From positions 4,084,968-4,148,967 of the forward strand of contig OY725497.1 in the NCBI GenBank assembly GCA_963281255.1: a DNA stretch of 64,000 nt, read 5' to 3'. The stretch comes from Aphrocallistes beatrix. Lineage: Eukaryota > Porifera > Hexactinellida > Sceptrulophora > Aphrocallistidae. Position 1 is the stretch's first letter; each line of letters starts with the position of its first letter. The notes beneath the pieces were generated by a model that saw only the letters and a list, made by a program, of their open reading frames with translations, was not told the DNA's origin and did not search any database. A program made the translations under genes and the position numbers. Shown piece by piece: positions 32,074-43,041 of the stretch.

Positions 32074-35000
32074 ATGAGCGTTACTCCCTCTGATTCAACT
32101 CTTGAGCTCGCCACTCCCTATGTTTACCTCTCGTCAGGTACTAAGGACAGAACTTCACGAATTGAACATTTGCTAACCCATCTCGACTCCCTCTCACAAA
32201 CACAAATTGAAGACACAATTCATATTCTATTCCGCACTCATCTTATCTATGAGGACCGAGTGTCTCGACTTGCAGTAGAGAATGCATTCAAATACATCCT
32301 AGGCCACCATCCTCAAGTTTCAGACTTCTTTATTTCACAATTACAGGCCTCCTGCAACAGTTCGTTATTGACACCGAATCTGAAGACAAAAACCCTCTCT
32401 GGATCTTGCCTCGTTCTACTTCGCTGGACCTGTTTGCTGCTGAGAATTGATGATGAGCATAACACAGATCTTGTCCCGTTGTTATTCCCACTACAATGCG
32501 AACTCTTATACTCCATCCTTACTTGTAAGAGCACCATCGTATTCAACTCAGCATCCCACCATGTCGAAACTCTCTGGTCCTCTTCTACCGTTCTCTTGAA
32601 GCTCTATGCAAAAGAAATACTTGGATTGAAAGAATCCACACCACACCACCTCCTGTTTATCTCTCTCCTGTCTAGATATTGCCAGAGAACTGGGAGCGAT
32701 ATTATCGTCAGTCAGCTAAAGCCTCTCTCAATACAATTCTACAACCATGAGATGATTAATCGAGGATTCAGTCATCCGTCTATGTGTGAAGTATGTGGAC
32801 ACATCTTCACTCCTATCAGTGTGGAGGAGTTTGAAATTCTGGTTCGTAGCGATGTTCAAAAGGCTCTGCTTAGGAATCCCGAGCTGTCCGTGATTCCTCT
32901 GGCGGCTATGCTGCGCCAGGTTCAAATTGACATGAGCCGATTTTCATTCGAGATTATTAAGACTTCAAGCAAATGCTTTCTCTCCTCCAACGCTCAATTA
33001 CGCCAATCAGCTATACAAATATTCCAGAGTCTTATCTCGAAAACGTACGACTTTGGACAGTTCGAGGTTATACTGCATCATCTAATGACGCTGCTTACAG
33101 GAAATGAATTCAAGAGTTCGACTTGGGAGCAGCGATGCGAGGTTATTGGAACTTTGGAGCTTTTCACACAAGTTCCTCTCCCTCAGGAAGAGTTACCCAA
33201 TTGTTTGCAGGGCCTCATGACCCACTTAATTTCTCTGTCTCTACAAGAAGCCAATGAGAACTGTAAGATCCAAGCTATGCGCGGGCTCGCTAGTGTCGTT
33301 ATTAAAGTTAAAAGAATTCCAGCCAATCTCCTTTCCCTCTCGGCCAAGTTCATAGAACATAAGAACACGACAATTCGCTTGTTATTCTTCCGTATTGTTG
33401 ACAGTACCTTAGATTTTGATCTTGGTTTCGCCACTAGCATGAAACAGTCCTTCACCTCCATAATCGAAAAGTCTCTATCTACTCCTTCCAATGCTAATTT
33501 GCTGAGTGATTCATCACTCGCATGCTTGGTGTTGCTGAAATTCTCAAAATCTAGCAAGCTCCCTCCATCTACTCTTACCTGCGTCAAGAATTTCATCCTA
33601 CTCAACCCTCTCCCCTACCTGCAAGACAAGTTCTTCAAAAATGCACCAGAAGACACAGTTATCTCAATGCTAGCTCTGTGTGCTTTCCTTTTAACTGACC
33701 ACTTCGAGATGCTAACACCTCAGTCTCGATACTCATGGGCGGCCGTTATAATCAGAATTTCTACACACCCAGTCCTTAAAGTTAGGCGGGCGGTCCCAGC
33801 TCTCATTCATAGTCTTGAGACGACGGAAAATAAAGTTATTATTTTTCAAACGCTGCAAATTGCGTTTTTAGAGTTTATTTTTGCGAATAAAGTCCAAGCT
33901 GAGACTCAAAATTGGAGTGTTAACCCTGCTTACCTGTACCGAGCTATCAAACTTATTGCCAAACCCTTCTCTTTAGATCCAAAGAGTGAGTCCACTAAAT
34001 CTATATTTATAGCTTTTCACCACCCTTGTCTCCAGGAGTACGAGTTACTGTGGGTGAAGATTCTGAGCGCTTCTCAGGCGATTGACTGTGAAACTTTTCT
34101 TGAATCGATGCTAGAATCGTTGTGGGATAAAGTGTATGAGTTACGCGCGGACTCTACTGCGAATAATATGGTTAGAACTCTACTCAATACGGTCGGCCAT
34201 CCTTTTCTCGGTTTAGTATTCGAGAAAATAAGTCACTATTTTCTTGATGAAAATCTCCTTAAAATCACTGAAAGTGATTTCGAGATATACCAGTCCCCTT
34301 CAGACGAGTTGTTCGATAAATCTGTTTTGCCCAAGCAGTTGAGTGAGACGAATGTCAAGCGAGAATCTAAGATGTACAGTTTTGAGGATCAAAAATGGGA
34401 AATTGAAATGAACAAGAAAAAAGCGAATGAGAGTAGAATGAGAATCGTTAAAATTGAGTCATTGAAAGACCCAAATACTGGATATTCTCCGAAACAGGTT
34501 GAGTTAATTCAACAACAGATTTCGCTGGAGCAATCTATCCGTACCCAGCTCTCAAGGATCTATTCAGATATTCGGTTTGCGGTTAATATAATTATGATTA
34601 TTATTGATTCACAACCCCAATCACTCACTGGTCATGTTTCGATGCTGTTATCAATTTTAATTCCCCTCTTTCCAAACCCTCTCGCTTCTGAATGTGTCAC
34701 AGATTTATACTACCATCTACGGAATGTTGTGTTTCTCAATCAACCAGCAATCGCGTATTTGATTACAATTAACACAATGCGTCTCTTGAATCCATCTCAC
34801 CCTCTCCCTAAAGAATGGTACGCACAATCCATGAAACAAGGAATTGCAGCCATTCTCGAGAAGCTGTCTCAACTCAACCTCTTTAATATTAATGACAAAT
34901 TCTCGATTCGCCCATCCTCCATTGCTTGTATAATCCCATTCGTTAATTGCCTCTTTTACAAATATCCTGATGTCAGTAACACCCTGGTTATGGACTTTCT

Positions 35001-38000
35001 ACAAACACTCGCGGATATAAATACAAGAACTGCCGTACACGTTAACATAACGGATTCTGAGCAGTTACCCATCTCCTCTCTATTCTCTCTCATCACTGAT
35101 TTGAATAAATTAGGCAAAACATGTCCTGATCAAGTCTGCAGGTTTGGACTGAACCTCCTGGTGGGGTATTGTGAGACGCTAAATTTCGCAACAAATCCCC
35201 TTCCCTTTGACATCTATAACACTTTGTATCAAGGTTTATTCTCGGCCGTCGAGTCCACACGCTTGGCTACCATATCCTCCCTACTCGCAATGACGTCTGT
35301 CATCGACGTGTCGAGACTGAGAGGTCTGCTGTGGAGGATTTGGGTTCTGTCTCATGACACAGATAAGATTATTAGTGAACGCGCGAGTGATACTTTGCAA
35401 AAGTTAGACGTCTCTCTGCTCTCAGAACTAATCGAGGAAATCCCTGGCGATCTCTCTCATGTGCCGTTTGTGTTACAACTGCCATTAGCACAAGCTATTG
35501 CAGACGTTTTAGAGACAGCAGAATTTGAAAACGTTTATCAATTAGTCCACACCTTAGTACATATCTACACTGAACAAAGCAAATCCTTAGAAGTTAAGAG
35601 CAAAGAGGGTAAGCCACTTGTAAACAAACAAGTGAGTGAGGAGCACCGATTAGCCATCGCGAGAAGCTTAACCAGCTGTTGCCAGTTCTTATCTGGGGAT
35701 ATTGTGATCACAATGTGTGAGATGGTCTTTTCCTTTGGTCTGGGTGATGCTAGTGCTAAAGTGAAGGAAGAAATGCGAACAATGGGACTGGCCCTGCTCA
35801 TGAAACTTGAGACTTCGCAGATTCCAGATACGCTGACTCTCCTTGAGAACCACTTGAACGCCTATCCTGAGACAAAAGAGTATGACGACTCGAAATCGTC
35901 CTTAATCATTCTATATGCTACCCTCGCAAAGTCTCTTGACCAACATGACCCTAAGATTAAATCTATAATATCTCTCCTGCTCAGTTCATTACGCACACCG
36001 TCTCAAACGATCCAGGAAGCTATCGCTAACTGTGTAGCCCCACTCATTCCGTTCGTTAAGAGTCAGGGAGAAGAGATGATCAAAGACCTCCTAAAGACAC
36101 TCTTGGATAACACGAACTATGGCGTGAGAAGAGGAGCTGCGTACGGCTTAGCTGGTATCGTGAAAGGCCTTGGCATAATATCTCTCAAGCAGTACGGCAT
36201 CATCAAATCACTGACTGACGCCGTGCAGGACATGAAGAGTGCCCGGCACAGGGAGAGCTCTCTCTTCGCTTTCGAGACGTTTTCACTGATGCTGGGCAGA
36301 CTCTTCGAGCCCTATGTCATGCACTTACTGGACTATTTGCTGCTGGCATTCGGGGACGGCAACCAGTACGTCAGAGAGGCTGCAAACAGTGCCGCTAGGA
36401 CCATCATGATGAAGTTGAGCGGCCATGGCGTGAAGCAGGTGCTGCCCAAGTTGATTGGTGCAGTTAACGATGATTCTTGGCGTACCAAAGTGGGAAGCAT
36501 CGAACTGTTAGGGTCGATGGCCTACTGCGTTCCGAAGCAGTTATCCCAGTGCCTTCCTATCGTAGTTCCTAAGCTCATTGACGTGCTGGCGGATTCTCAT
36601 AGCAAGGTGCAGCGAGCAGGCCAGGAGTCACTGAAACACATAGGCTCTGTGATTAAGAACCCTGAAATCCAGCGAATCGTTCCCATCTTAACTCGCGGTC
36701 TGGTTTCTCCAGACGAGCATTCGAGCACATGTCTAGATACACTCATCAACACTTCCTTCGTACATGTTATAGACCCTCCCTCCTTGGCTATTATAATGCC
36801 CATCGTTACGAAGGCATTCCAGCAAAGATCGACCGAAACAAAGAAGATGGCGGCTCAGATAATGAGCAACATGTACTCACTCACAGACCCTAAGGACCTC
36901 AAGCCGTACCTGGACGCAGTCATTCCAGGCTTGAAAGAGACACTGACCGATCCGGTGCCGGAGGTACGCCATCTGGTCGCCATTGCTTTTGGCGCCATTA
37001 TCAATGCACTCGAGAACGAGGGTGAGCAGCTGGTGAAATGGCTGCAAGATATGATGATCTCGGATACCACTACTGTGGATAGGTCAGGTGCAGCTGAAGG
37101 TCTGGCTGAGGTGTACAAATATAGAGGTATCCCTGTTCTAGAACAATGCTTGCCCGAAATGGTAGCAGAGATTCTGAATATTAGCAATCCTCCCTACATC
37201 CGTGATGGCTACATGACTTGCTTTATTTTCTTACCCAAAAGGTTTGGTGAGCGTTTCACACCTTACTTGGGTCAGGTGCTCCCTTGCATCCTGCAGGGGC
37301 TGGCCGATGAATGCGAATACATCCGAGACAGCTCAATGAATGTTGCTCAAGTCATAGTAAAGTTGTTTGCAAACGAAGCATTGATTTTGTTCTTGTCTGA
37401 ATTCGAACAAGGCTTGGAAGATGAGAACTGGAGGATACGGCATTCGTCTTTGCAGCTGTTGGGCGATCTGCTCTACAGACTGGTCGGCGTGACCGGGAAA
37501 ATGACCACGGAGACAGGTGACGACGATGAGGGTTTGGGGAATCAGCGTATCCAGGTGGCTCTCACTCAGGCGTTGGGCGCCGAAAGAAGAGATCGGATCC
37601 TTGCCAGCATCTACATATGCCGAGCTGACGTGGCATTGTTTGTACGGCAGGCAGCAGTGCATGTGTGGAAGGTACTTATCTCAAACTCTGCGCGCACGCT
37701 ACGCGAGATTCTGAGTCAGCTGCTGATCATTCTGCTATCGAGGCTGGCGTCAGGAGATGAAGATAAACGACTTTCAGGTGCTCGCACGCTGGGCGATCTA
37801 GTCCGTAAGCTAGGTGAGAAAATTATTCTCGAGGTCCTTCCCATTCTACATACCAGACTTTCCTCAGAGGACCCACTCGAAAGACAGGGCGTCTGTGTCG
37901 GTCTTTCTGAGCTTTTGAGATCCACATCCAAAGACCAGATGATGGCCCATGTGGATTCGATAGTGTCTACCGTGAACCTAGCTCTGTGTGACCCAGACAG

Positions 38001-39930
38001 GAGTGTTAGAGAGGCTGGAGCAATCGCATTTAATAGCTTACACGCCTTATTAGGGTTGAGAATTCTGGATCTTGTCATGCAATCCTTATTCAAACTAATC
38101 GAAGATCCAGATCGGAAAGAGCTAGCTTATGATGGACTCAAACAGCTTTTGGCGGTGAAGAGTCAGACAGTATTGCCCTACATAATTCCGCGTTTAATCG
38201 AGCCCCCGATTAACTTCGGAGGAATAATAACACTTGTAGGTGCTGCCGGTGAAGCCCTGAACCCGTATCTGAATCGATTGATATCGACTTTGTCTGATAC
38301 CTACCTCAAAGCTACTGATGAGTCTAAGGTAGAGCTGGCGTTTCAGAGCTTAAAACACATTCTCTCTTGCGAGTTGGATGACGAAGGCATCACGATCATT
38401 CTCACCAACTTCAGTGTCTTGGTTAAGAGCCAGTTCCCAGAAACGCGAAAACTTGCAGCTGGGCTACTCCTACATTTCATCGAGAACAGCGATCTTCAGG
38501 ACATTATCGACTCATATGGAGACCTCTTTAAATGCATATTTTATCTGATTGATGATCCTGAAGAACAGGTGTGGGATATCGCGTGGGATTGTCTGAGTGC
38601 CATCTTGAAACCGATCGATCCTAAAAATGAACAGCTAGCTCTGGATCTGTCTCTCAGGGTGTTCACTAGTTACGAGCTGGACGTATGTATTGCGACGAAA
38701 TCTCTCGAATCAAGAGGGAAAGAGATGCCTTCCTTCTCGAAGAGAGGCATCACTCCTCTCTTCAACGTGTTACGCCCAATCCTGCAGAAAGGCTCTGTTG
38801 AGAAGAAGAAAGAAGCATCCGAATGCATTAAGCAAATCATCAAACTAACTAACGCAGCCGCTATCAGCCATCAAGATATCCTCAACAGTGTGGGTGCACT
38901 TATGAGGATTTTGAGTCAACGTTTCGATGCTAGCACCATGCTAGCCTCCCTGGAAGCTATCAATTTGATATTCCGAAAGGTTGACAAAGCTGCGAAGCAG
39001 TTCTTCGCTCCCGTCCAAACTACTTCCTTGAAATTGATTTCTGAGCCTAATTTTCCGCTCCGTGAAGAGGCAATTGACTGTTTATGCTTCTTAGCACCGA
39101 GAAACCCAAGACCTGACTCTGTTTTCAAACAACTAATCGACGGATTCAATCGGATAGAGGATCACAAAATCAAAGAGAGTTTCTTAAAGGCCATAAGTAT
39201 AATTTCCCTCTCTTGCACCTCCTCACTTCAAGAAGTCACCCTAAGCACGTTGGTGAAGTTCCTACTGACCATTTTTAAATACGATGACGAACTAATAAGA
39301 GTTCTAGCATCTGATACCTTTGGCTCCTTGATTCAATACATTCCAGAAACAGAATCCATAGACATTATTCAGACAGAGCTCTTCGCTCCTCTTCAAGATA
39401 AAATTGAATGGTTTGAGATGCATGGCATTTGCTTAGCCTTGGGAGCCAGCGCAAAGCACTCTTTTGCTTATCTCCAAAAGATAGGTTTAGAGAAGGAGGT
39501 AGTGAATAACCTGATTCAAATCACGTCTTGTGATGATCATAGGATCATTTCAGTCACATGCATTGAGTTGTCTCATGCGATGGTTGAGAGTAAACAGATT
39601 TATCCTAATACTCTGAATATTTTGTTCAAACTGCTCCAACAGACAAATGCCAACGACATTCGTAAGATAAGTGCTGATTCATTGGAAATCTTGGGCAAAG
39701 GAGATATTGAGATTCCAATCGACTACTTAGTCAAAGTAATTCCCTTCCTGGTGGAGAATGCTGGCTCGAAATACTTGCCACTTAAGACCAGCTCTGAAGA
39801 GGCTATAATTGCTCTACTAAAAATGAGAGAAGGCGATGCGATTCTCAATTCATTGCAACAACTCGTTGACGGTTCTATAATGAAGGATATAAATCAGATT
39901 TACAAAAAGTTCACGATGAGATATCTCTGA
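32074..39930 (+). CDS. GCN1: eIF2-alpha kinase activator GCN1
   Basis: A 2618-aa single-exon HEAT-repeat protein; family members are about 2670 aa. GCN1 rides on ribosomes, senses stalled or collided ribosomes and activates the kinase GCN2 through its RWD domain, triggering the amino-acid starvation response. The best-conserved block, residues about 1345-1900, is the eEF3-like HEAT region: NYGVRRGAAYGLAGIVKGLG, MKSARHRESSLFAFE, GDGNQYVREAANSAA and DDSWRTKVGSIELLGSMAYC. The following HEAT arrays (IRDGYMTCFIFLPKRFGERF and DENWRIRHSSLQLLGDLLYR) also match the GCN1 order. Start is the first ATG. An uninterrupted 7.9-kb open frame is striking in a window where the dyneins have many introns. Confidence 0.95.
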   Translation: MSVTPSDSTLELATPYVYLSSGTKDRTSRIEHLLTHLDSLSQTQIEDTIHILFRTHLIYEDRVSRLAVENAFKYILGHHPQVSDFFISQLQASCNSSLLTPNLKTKTLSGSCLVLLRWTCLLLRIDDEHNTDLVPLLFPLQCELLYSILTCKSTIVFNSASHHVETLWSSSTVLLKLYAKEILGLKESTPHHLLFISLLSRYCQRTGSDIIVSQLKPLSIQFYNHEMINRGFSHPSMCEVCGHIFTPISVEEFEILVRSDVQKALLRNPELSVIPLAAMLRQVQIDMSRFSFEIIKTSSKCFLSSNAQLRQSAIQIFQSLISKTYDFGQFEVILHHLMTLLTGNEFKSSTWEQRCEVIGTLELFTQVPLPQEELPNCLQGLMTHLISLSLQEANENCKIQAMRGLASVVIKVKRIPANLLSLSAKFIEHKNTTIRLLFFRIVDSTLDFDLGFATSMKQSFTSIIEKSLSTPSNANLLSDSSLACLVLLKFSKSSKLPPSTLTCVKNFILLNPLPYLQDKFFKNAPEDTVISMLALCAFLLTDHFEMLTPQSRYSWAAVIIRISTHPVLKVRRAVPALIHSLETTENKVIIFQTLQIAFLEFIFANKVQAETQNWSVNPAYLYRAIKLIAKPFSLDPKSESTKSIFIAFHHPCLQEYELLWVKILSASQAIDCETFLESMLESLWDKVYELRADSTANNMVRTLLNTVGHPFLGLVFEKISHYFLDENLLKITESDFEIYQSPSDELFDKSVLPKQLSETNVKRESKMYSFEDQKWEIEMNKKKANESRMRIVKIESLKDPNTGYSPKQVELIQQQISLEQSIRTQLSRIYSDIRFAVNIIMIIIDSQPQSLTGHVSMLLSILIPLFPNPLASECVTDLYYHLRNVVFLNQPAIAYLITINTMRLLNPSHPLPKEWYAQSMKQGIAAILEKLSQLNLFNINDKFSIRPSSIACIIPFVNCLFYKYPDVSNTLVMDFLQTLADINTRTAVHVNITDSEQLPISSLFSLITDLNKLGKTCPDQVCRFGLNLLVGYCETLNFATNPLPFDIYNTLYQGLFSAVESTRLATISSLLAMTSVIDVSRLRGLLWRIWVLSHDTDKIISERASDTLQKLDVSLLSELIEEIPGDLSHVPFVLQLPLAQAIADVLETAEFENVYQLVHTLVHIYTEQSKSLEVKSKEGKPLVNKQVSEEHRLAIARSLTSCCQFLSGDIVITMCEMVFSFGLGDASAKVKEEMRTMGLALLMKLETSQIPDTLTLLENHLNAYPETKEYDDSKSSLIILYATLAKSLDQHDPKIKSIISLLLSSLRTPSQTIQEAIANCVAPLIPFVKSQGEEMIKDLLKTLLDNTNYGVRRGAAYGLAGIVKGLGIISLKQYGIIKSLTDAVQDMKSARHRESSLFAFETFSLMLGRLFEPYVMHLLDYLLLAFGDGNQYVREAANSAARTIMMKLSGHGVKQVLPKLIGAVNDDSWRTKVGSIELLGSMAYCVPKQLSQCLPIVVPKLIDVLADSHSKVQRAGQESLKHIGSVIKNPEIQRIVPILTRGLVSPDEHSSTCLDTLINTSFVHVIDPPSLAIIMPIVTKAFQQRSTETKKMAAQIMSNMYSLTDPKDLKPYLDAVIPGLKETLTDPVPEVRHLVAIAFGAIINALENEGEQLVKWLQDMMISDTTTVDRSGAAEGLAEVYKYRGIPVLEQCLPEMVAEILNISNPPYIRDGYMTCFIFLPKRFGERFTPYLGQVLPCILQGLADECEYIRDSSMNVAQVIVKLFANEALILFLSEFEQGLEDENWRIRHSSLQLLGDLLYRLVGVTGKMTTETGDDDEGLGNQRIQVALTQALGAERRDRILASIYICRADVALFVRQAAVHVWKVLISNSARTLREILSQLLIILLSRLASGDEDKRLSGARTLGDLVRKLGEKIILEVLPILHTRLSSEDPLERQGVCVGLSELLRSTSKDQMMAHVDSIVSTVNLALCDPDRSVREAGAIAFNSLHALLGLRILDLVMQSLFKLIEDPDRKELAYDGLKQLLAVKSQTVLPYIIPRLIEPPINFGGIITLVGAAGEALNPYLNRLISTLSDTYLKATDESKVELAFQSLKHILSCELDDEGITIILTNFSVLVKSQFPETRKLAAGLLLHFIENSDLQDIIDSYGDLFKCIFYLIDDPEEQVWDIAWDCLSAILKPIDPKNEQLALDLSLRVFTSYELDVCIATKSLESRGKEMPSFSKRGITPLFNVLRPILQKGSVEKKKEASECIKQIIKLTNAAAISHQDILNSVGALMRILSQRFDASTMLASLEAINLIFRKVDKAAKQFFAPVQTTSLKLISEPNFPLREEAIDCLCFLAPRNPRPDSVFKQLIDGFNRIEDHKIKESFLKAISIISLSCTSSLQEVTLSTLVKFLLTIFKYDDELIRVLASDTFGSLIQYIPETESIDIIQTELFAPLQDKIEWFEMHGICLALGASAKHSFAYLQKIGLEKEVVNNLIQITSCDDHRIISVTCIELSHAMVESKQIYPNTLNILFKLLQQTNANDIRKISADSLEILGKGDIEIPIDYLVKVIPFLVENAGSKYLPLKTSSEEAIIALLKMREGDAILNSLQQLVDGSIMKDINQIYKKFTMRYL

Positions 39931-40236
39931 TCACTGCCATAGCATCATTAGCCGGTATGTAGTATAATTATTTAGTTTTCGGACTTTTTGATTTATTTGT
40001 CTAGAACATTGTAGGCGAGATTCAGGAGCATGTTAGGAATACGGATTACGTAGCTAGTATATTTATAATGTACGTATAGATATATTTATATATTTTCTAT
40101 ATCAAGTCAACTTTATATTTGGGCTTCTCTACTCGTTCTAGCCATGCAATTTGTAGTTCAGTCAAGGTCTCGGGTTATCTGTTGTCATTATTTAATTATA
40201 ACATTATTTACATTTACAACGAATGACCAATTAGCA
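39931..40236. other. Intergenic, no gene seen
   Basis: AT-rich spacer between GCN1 and cathepsin B copy 2. An open frame reaches back to 40144, but the added 31 residues lie upstream of a normal signal peptide and are probably untranslated. Confidence 0.45.
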
Positions 40237-41238
40237 ATGATGGTATCAAATTTATTATTGGAAATCTTTCTCTTCTCTATTCTCTACTCTCATGTAAATT
40301 CGAAGCACTTTGGCGACCTCATTGATCACATAAACTCGATTGGTACCACGTGGACAGCTGGGACACAGGGACGTTTCAAAGGGATGAGTGGGGAGGATAT
40401 CAAGTCCCTACTAGGTGTACTGAAGGGAGGACCCACACTTCCGATGAAAGAGTTAGATGGGTTGGCTTATATTCCTGAGAGTTTCGATGCTCGTGAGCAC
40501 TGGTCGCATTGTACCAGTATCGGAACGATTAGAGACCAGAGCAACTGCGGGTCATGCTGGGCTTTTGGTGCTGTAGAAGCTATGAGTGACCGTTTTTGCA
40601 TATTTGAGAATGAACAGGTGTCGATATCTGCTGAGAATCTGCTCTCTTGCTGTACAGAGTGTGGGAGTGGGTGTAACGGGGGGTATCCATCTTCCGCTTG
40701 GAATTGGTGGCTGAAGAATGGACTGGTTACTGGAGGCGTCTACAACTCCAGTGACGGTTGCCAGCCGTACTCTCTAGCGAACTGCGACCACCACATTCAA
40801 AGGAAGTACAAGACGTGTGAGGGGCATGCGACTACGCCTAAATGCTCAGAACAGTGCGTATCCGGATATGTCAACTCCTACGCGAGCGATAAACACTTTG
40901 GCGCTTATGTCTACCAAGTAGGTGTTCGTCCTGAGAATATCCAGGATGATATTTATAATAATGGCCCAGTTGAAGCTACCTTTCAGGTCTACGAGGATTT
41001 TCTGGTCTACAAGAGTGGAGTCTACCAACATGTGACTGGGAAATCGCTAGGGGGTCACGCAGTAAAAATATTAGGTTGGGGCGTTGAAAATAGAACCCTG
41101 TATTGGCTAGTGGCTAACTCGTGGAACACAGACTGGGGTGACGAGGGGTTCTTCAGGATCCTGAGGGGGCAGGACGAGTGTGGGATCGAGAACAGTGTCG
41201 TAGCTGGTTTTCCGAAGAAGTCAAACGAGCTATACTAG
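40237..41238 (+). CDS. CTSB: Cathepsin B-like cysteine protease, copy 2
   Basis: A 333-aa intronless zymogen. The start at 40237 is preferred over an in-frame ATG at 40144 because it places a classic signal peptide ([20 protein letters not shown]) at the N terminus and gives the usual length. The short propeptide has [10 protein letters not shown]. Catalytic Cys107 is in NCGSCWAFG; the His in [11 protein letters not shown] and the Asn in [14 protein letters not shown] are intact. The occluding loop CDHHIQ is present, so this is a true cathepsin B rather than L. It lies about 16 kb from copy 1 on the same strand, with three unrelated genes between, so the pair is an old dispersed duplication. 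Probably lysosomal or digestive. Confidence 0.94.
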   Translation: MMVSNLLLEIFLFSILYSHVNSKHFGDLIDHINSIGTTWTAGTQGRFKGMSGEDIKSLLGVLKGGPTLPMKELDGLAYIPESFDAREHWSHCTSIGTIRDQSNCGSCWAFGAVEAMSDRFCIFENEQVSISAENLLSCCTECGSGCNGGYPSSAWNWWLKNGLVTGGVYNSSDGCQPYSLANCDHHIQRKYKTCEGHATTPKCSEQCVSGYVNSYASDKHFGAYVYQVGVRPENIQDDIYNNGPVEATFQVYEDFLVYKSGVYQHVTGKSLGGHAVKILGWGVENRTLYWLVANSWNTDWGDEGFFRILRGQDECGIENSVVAGFPKKSNELY

Positions 41239-41487
41239 CATACAACCTCAAATTCTCCACTATACATACGTAGATATGTAATATGATTGTACAACTTGTG
41301 AATTGAATATGTTATCATAACAAGGTGTGAGTATATTATATAGGATGTGTACGTGTTTAGTTTCAAAATGAAGGGGTTTAAGTTGGGACATATCCACTCC
41401 GACGATGCTCAATTTACTCTTATTTGTATTTTAAAACGTTTATCATAGTTAGCATTTGCTCGCTGCTCGTAGTGGTATTTCTATAAA

Positions 41488-41739
41488 ATGGATGTTGACG
41501 CTCTTGCTGAAACCAAACTGAAGGACCTAGGAAGATGGAGTTCCAAACACTTCTCGTCTCCCAGGAAAGTTTTCAACTCACTCAGACGTGGCTATCACAG
41601 CTACTTGCGGGCTTACGTGTTGCCTAGAAAAGCTGGGCCTAACTTCATGTTTCACGTAATGATAATGTTCGTTGTAGTGGGCTATAGTCTGGAGTACAGT
41701 CACTTCAAGAAGCACGACCTGCAACGGAAGTATCACTAA
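41488..41739 (+). CDS. ATP5MF: Mitochondrial ATP synthase subunit f
   Basis: An 83-aa protein. The C-terminal half matches animal F1Fo ATP synthase membrane subunit f: LKDLGRWSSKH corresponds to LGELGTWI, RRGYHSYLRAYVLPRKAGPNF to the conserved RGYYRYYNKY region, then one membrane helix (MFHVMIMFVVVGYSLEYS) and the SHFKKHDLQRKYH tail that ends in RKYH as in vertebrates. It sits in the inner mitochondrial membrane at the peripheral part of Fo. The very short N terminus is usual for this subunit. AATAAA at 41902-41907, about 160 nt after the stop, is a plausible polyadenylation signal. Confidence 0.88.
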   Translation: MDVDALAETKLKDLGRWSSKHFSSPRKVFNSLRRGYHSYLRAYVLPRKAGPNFMFHVMIMFVVVGYSLEYSHFKKHDLQRKYH

Positions 41740-42105
41740 CTGTTTGACTGTGACAACGAATCCTATGTCATCGTTATATTACTGTAATTAGCTAATTTAC
41801 TACTTATTATACATACCTACTATATGATACTACTTTTTGATGCATTCATTGTCTTGTGATCTCTACTAGCTTGTTCCGACAATCAAATGCTATTTATATC
41901 AAATAAAGCGAATCGTGTATAGATTAGCGATTACTTACGTAGATTATAGTTAAATGCGTCTGAATTATATTTCCAAATAGAGTTATACTACTACTAATAG
42001 ATTCACTTTCACTTTCTCAGCTTTAGTGGAGTATATTAATACTTAGGCTTGATAGAGTATTTTAGTTGTATAACTAACTTGTACCTTTATCAAATACAAA
42101 TAGAA
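41740..42105. other. Intergenic, no gene seen
   Basis: AT-rich spacer between ATP5MF and CHMP5; holds the likely ATP5MF polyadenylation signal and presumably the CHMP5 promoter. Confidence 0.45.
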
Positions 42106-42783
42106 ATGAATAGGTTGTTTGGATCTTCATCTATTCAGGGGGGTGGGTTCTCCAAAGGGAAACCTAAACCAAACCTTACGGACGCCATATCGACTGTAGA
42201 CGGACGTGCGGAGAGCATTGAGAAGAAAGTTGCCAAGCTAGATCAGGAGCTAGCCAAGTACAAGGACCAGATGTCTAAGATGAAGAACGGCTCGGCTAAG
42301 AACATGGTGAAACAGCGAGCTCTCAAAGTTCTCAAGCAGAAGAAGCTGTATGAGAACCAGTTAGAGGGATTGAGGTCGCAGAGCTTCAACATGGAGCAGT
42401 CCAACTTCGCGATTCAGACCATGAAGGACACCAAGACGACAGTGGATGCCATGAAACTGGGTGTGAAGGAGATGAAGCGGGAGTACAAGAAGATAGACAT
42501 CAACAAGATTGAGGATGTGCAGGATGACATGGAGGACATGCTGGAGCTGGCTAACGAGGTGCAGGATACCCTGGGACGCTCTTACGGACTGGGAGATGAC
42601 ATTGATGAGGCCGATCTCGAAGCTGAGCTTGAGGCGCTGGGAGATGACTTCGCACTAGACGAAGATACCTCTTACCTTGACGCGGCCGCTGCTCCTGATC
42701 CCCCCTCCGGCGTACCTGAGGGGAACCGTGTCAGAGATGGCGTCGCAGTGGATGAATTCGGTCTTCCTCAGATTCCCAACTAA
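42106..42783 (+). CDS. CHMP5: Charged multivesicular body protein 5 (ESCRT-III)
   Basis: A 225-aa intronless Snf7-family protein. The start is set at the ATG giving MNRLFG, which matches CHMP5 exactly; the upstream in-frame codons are not conserved. The basic helical core has [53 protein letters not shown] and [16 protein letters not shown]; the acidic tail ends [11 protein letters not shown], the family hallmark that binds LIP5/VTA1. CHMP5 acts on endosomes, controlling Vps4 disassembly of ESCRT-III during multivesicular body sorting. Length is close to the human 219 aa. Confidence 0.97.
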   Translation: MNRLFGSSSIQGGGFSKGKPKPNLTDAISTVDGRAESIEKKVAKLDQELAKYKDQMSKMKNGSAKNMVKQRALKVLKQKKLYENQLEGLRSQSFNMEQSNFAIQTMKDTKTTVDAMKLGVKEMKREYKKIDINKIEDVQDDMEDMLELANEVQDTLGRSYGLGDDIDEADLEAELEALGDDFALDEDTSYLDAAAAPDPPSGVPEGNRVRDGVAVDEFGLPQIPN

Positions 42784-43041
42784 CTGCTTTGCTCTCTATC
42801 TCCTGGTCTTGCCATGAAGTGGAATATTTATGTTCTTTATACTAGTTTATAATGTGGAATTGTTTGAGAGCATTTCTCTGTCTCACTCTATTGTAATATT
42901 GGTGCTCTAACTATCTAATGTGTGTCTGTTAGCCCGTGATTTCCAAACGTTCGAGATAACGTATAGCTCAAAAATAATCTTTGCAATAACATCATTTTGC
43001 AATCAATTTTCAAATACTGAAATAAAACTTCTAGAAGTATA

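Noticed and set aside
40144-40236. Upstream extension of cathepsin B copy 2 by 31 residues
   Set aside because: It would bury a normal signal peptide internally and exceed the family length; the ATG at 40237 is preferred.
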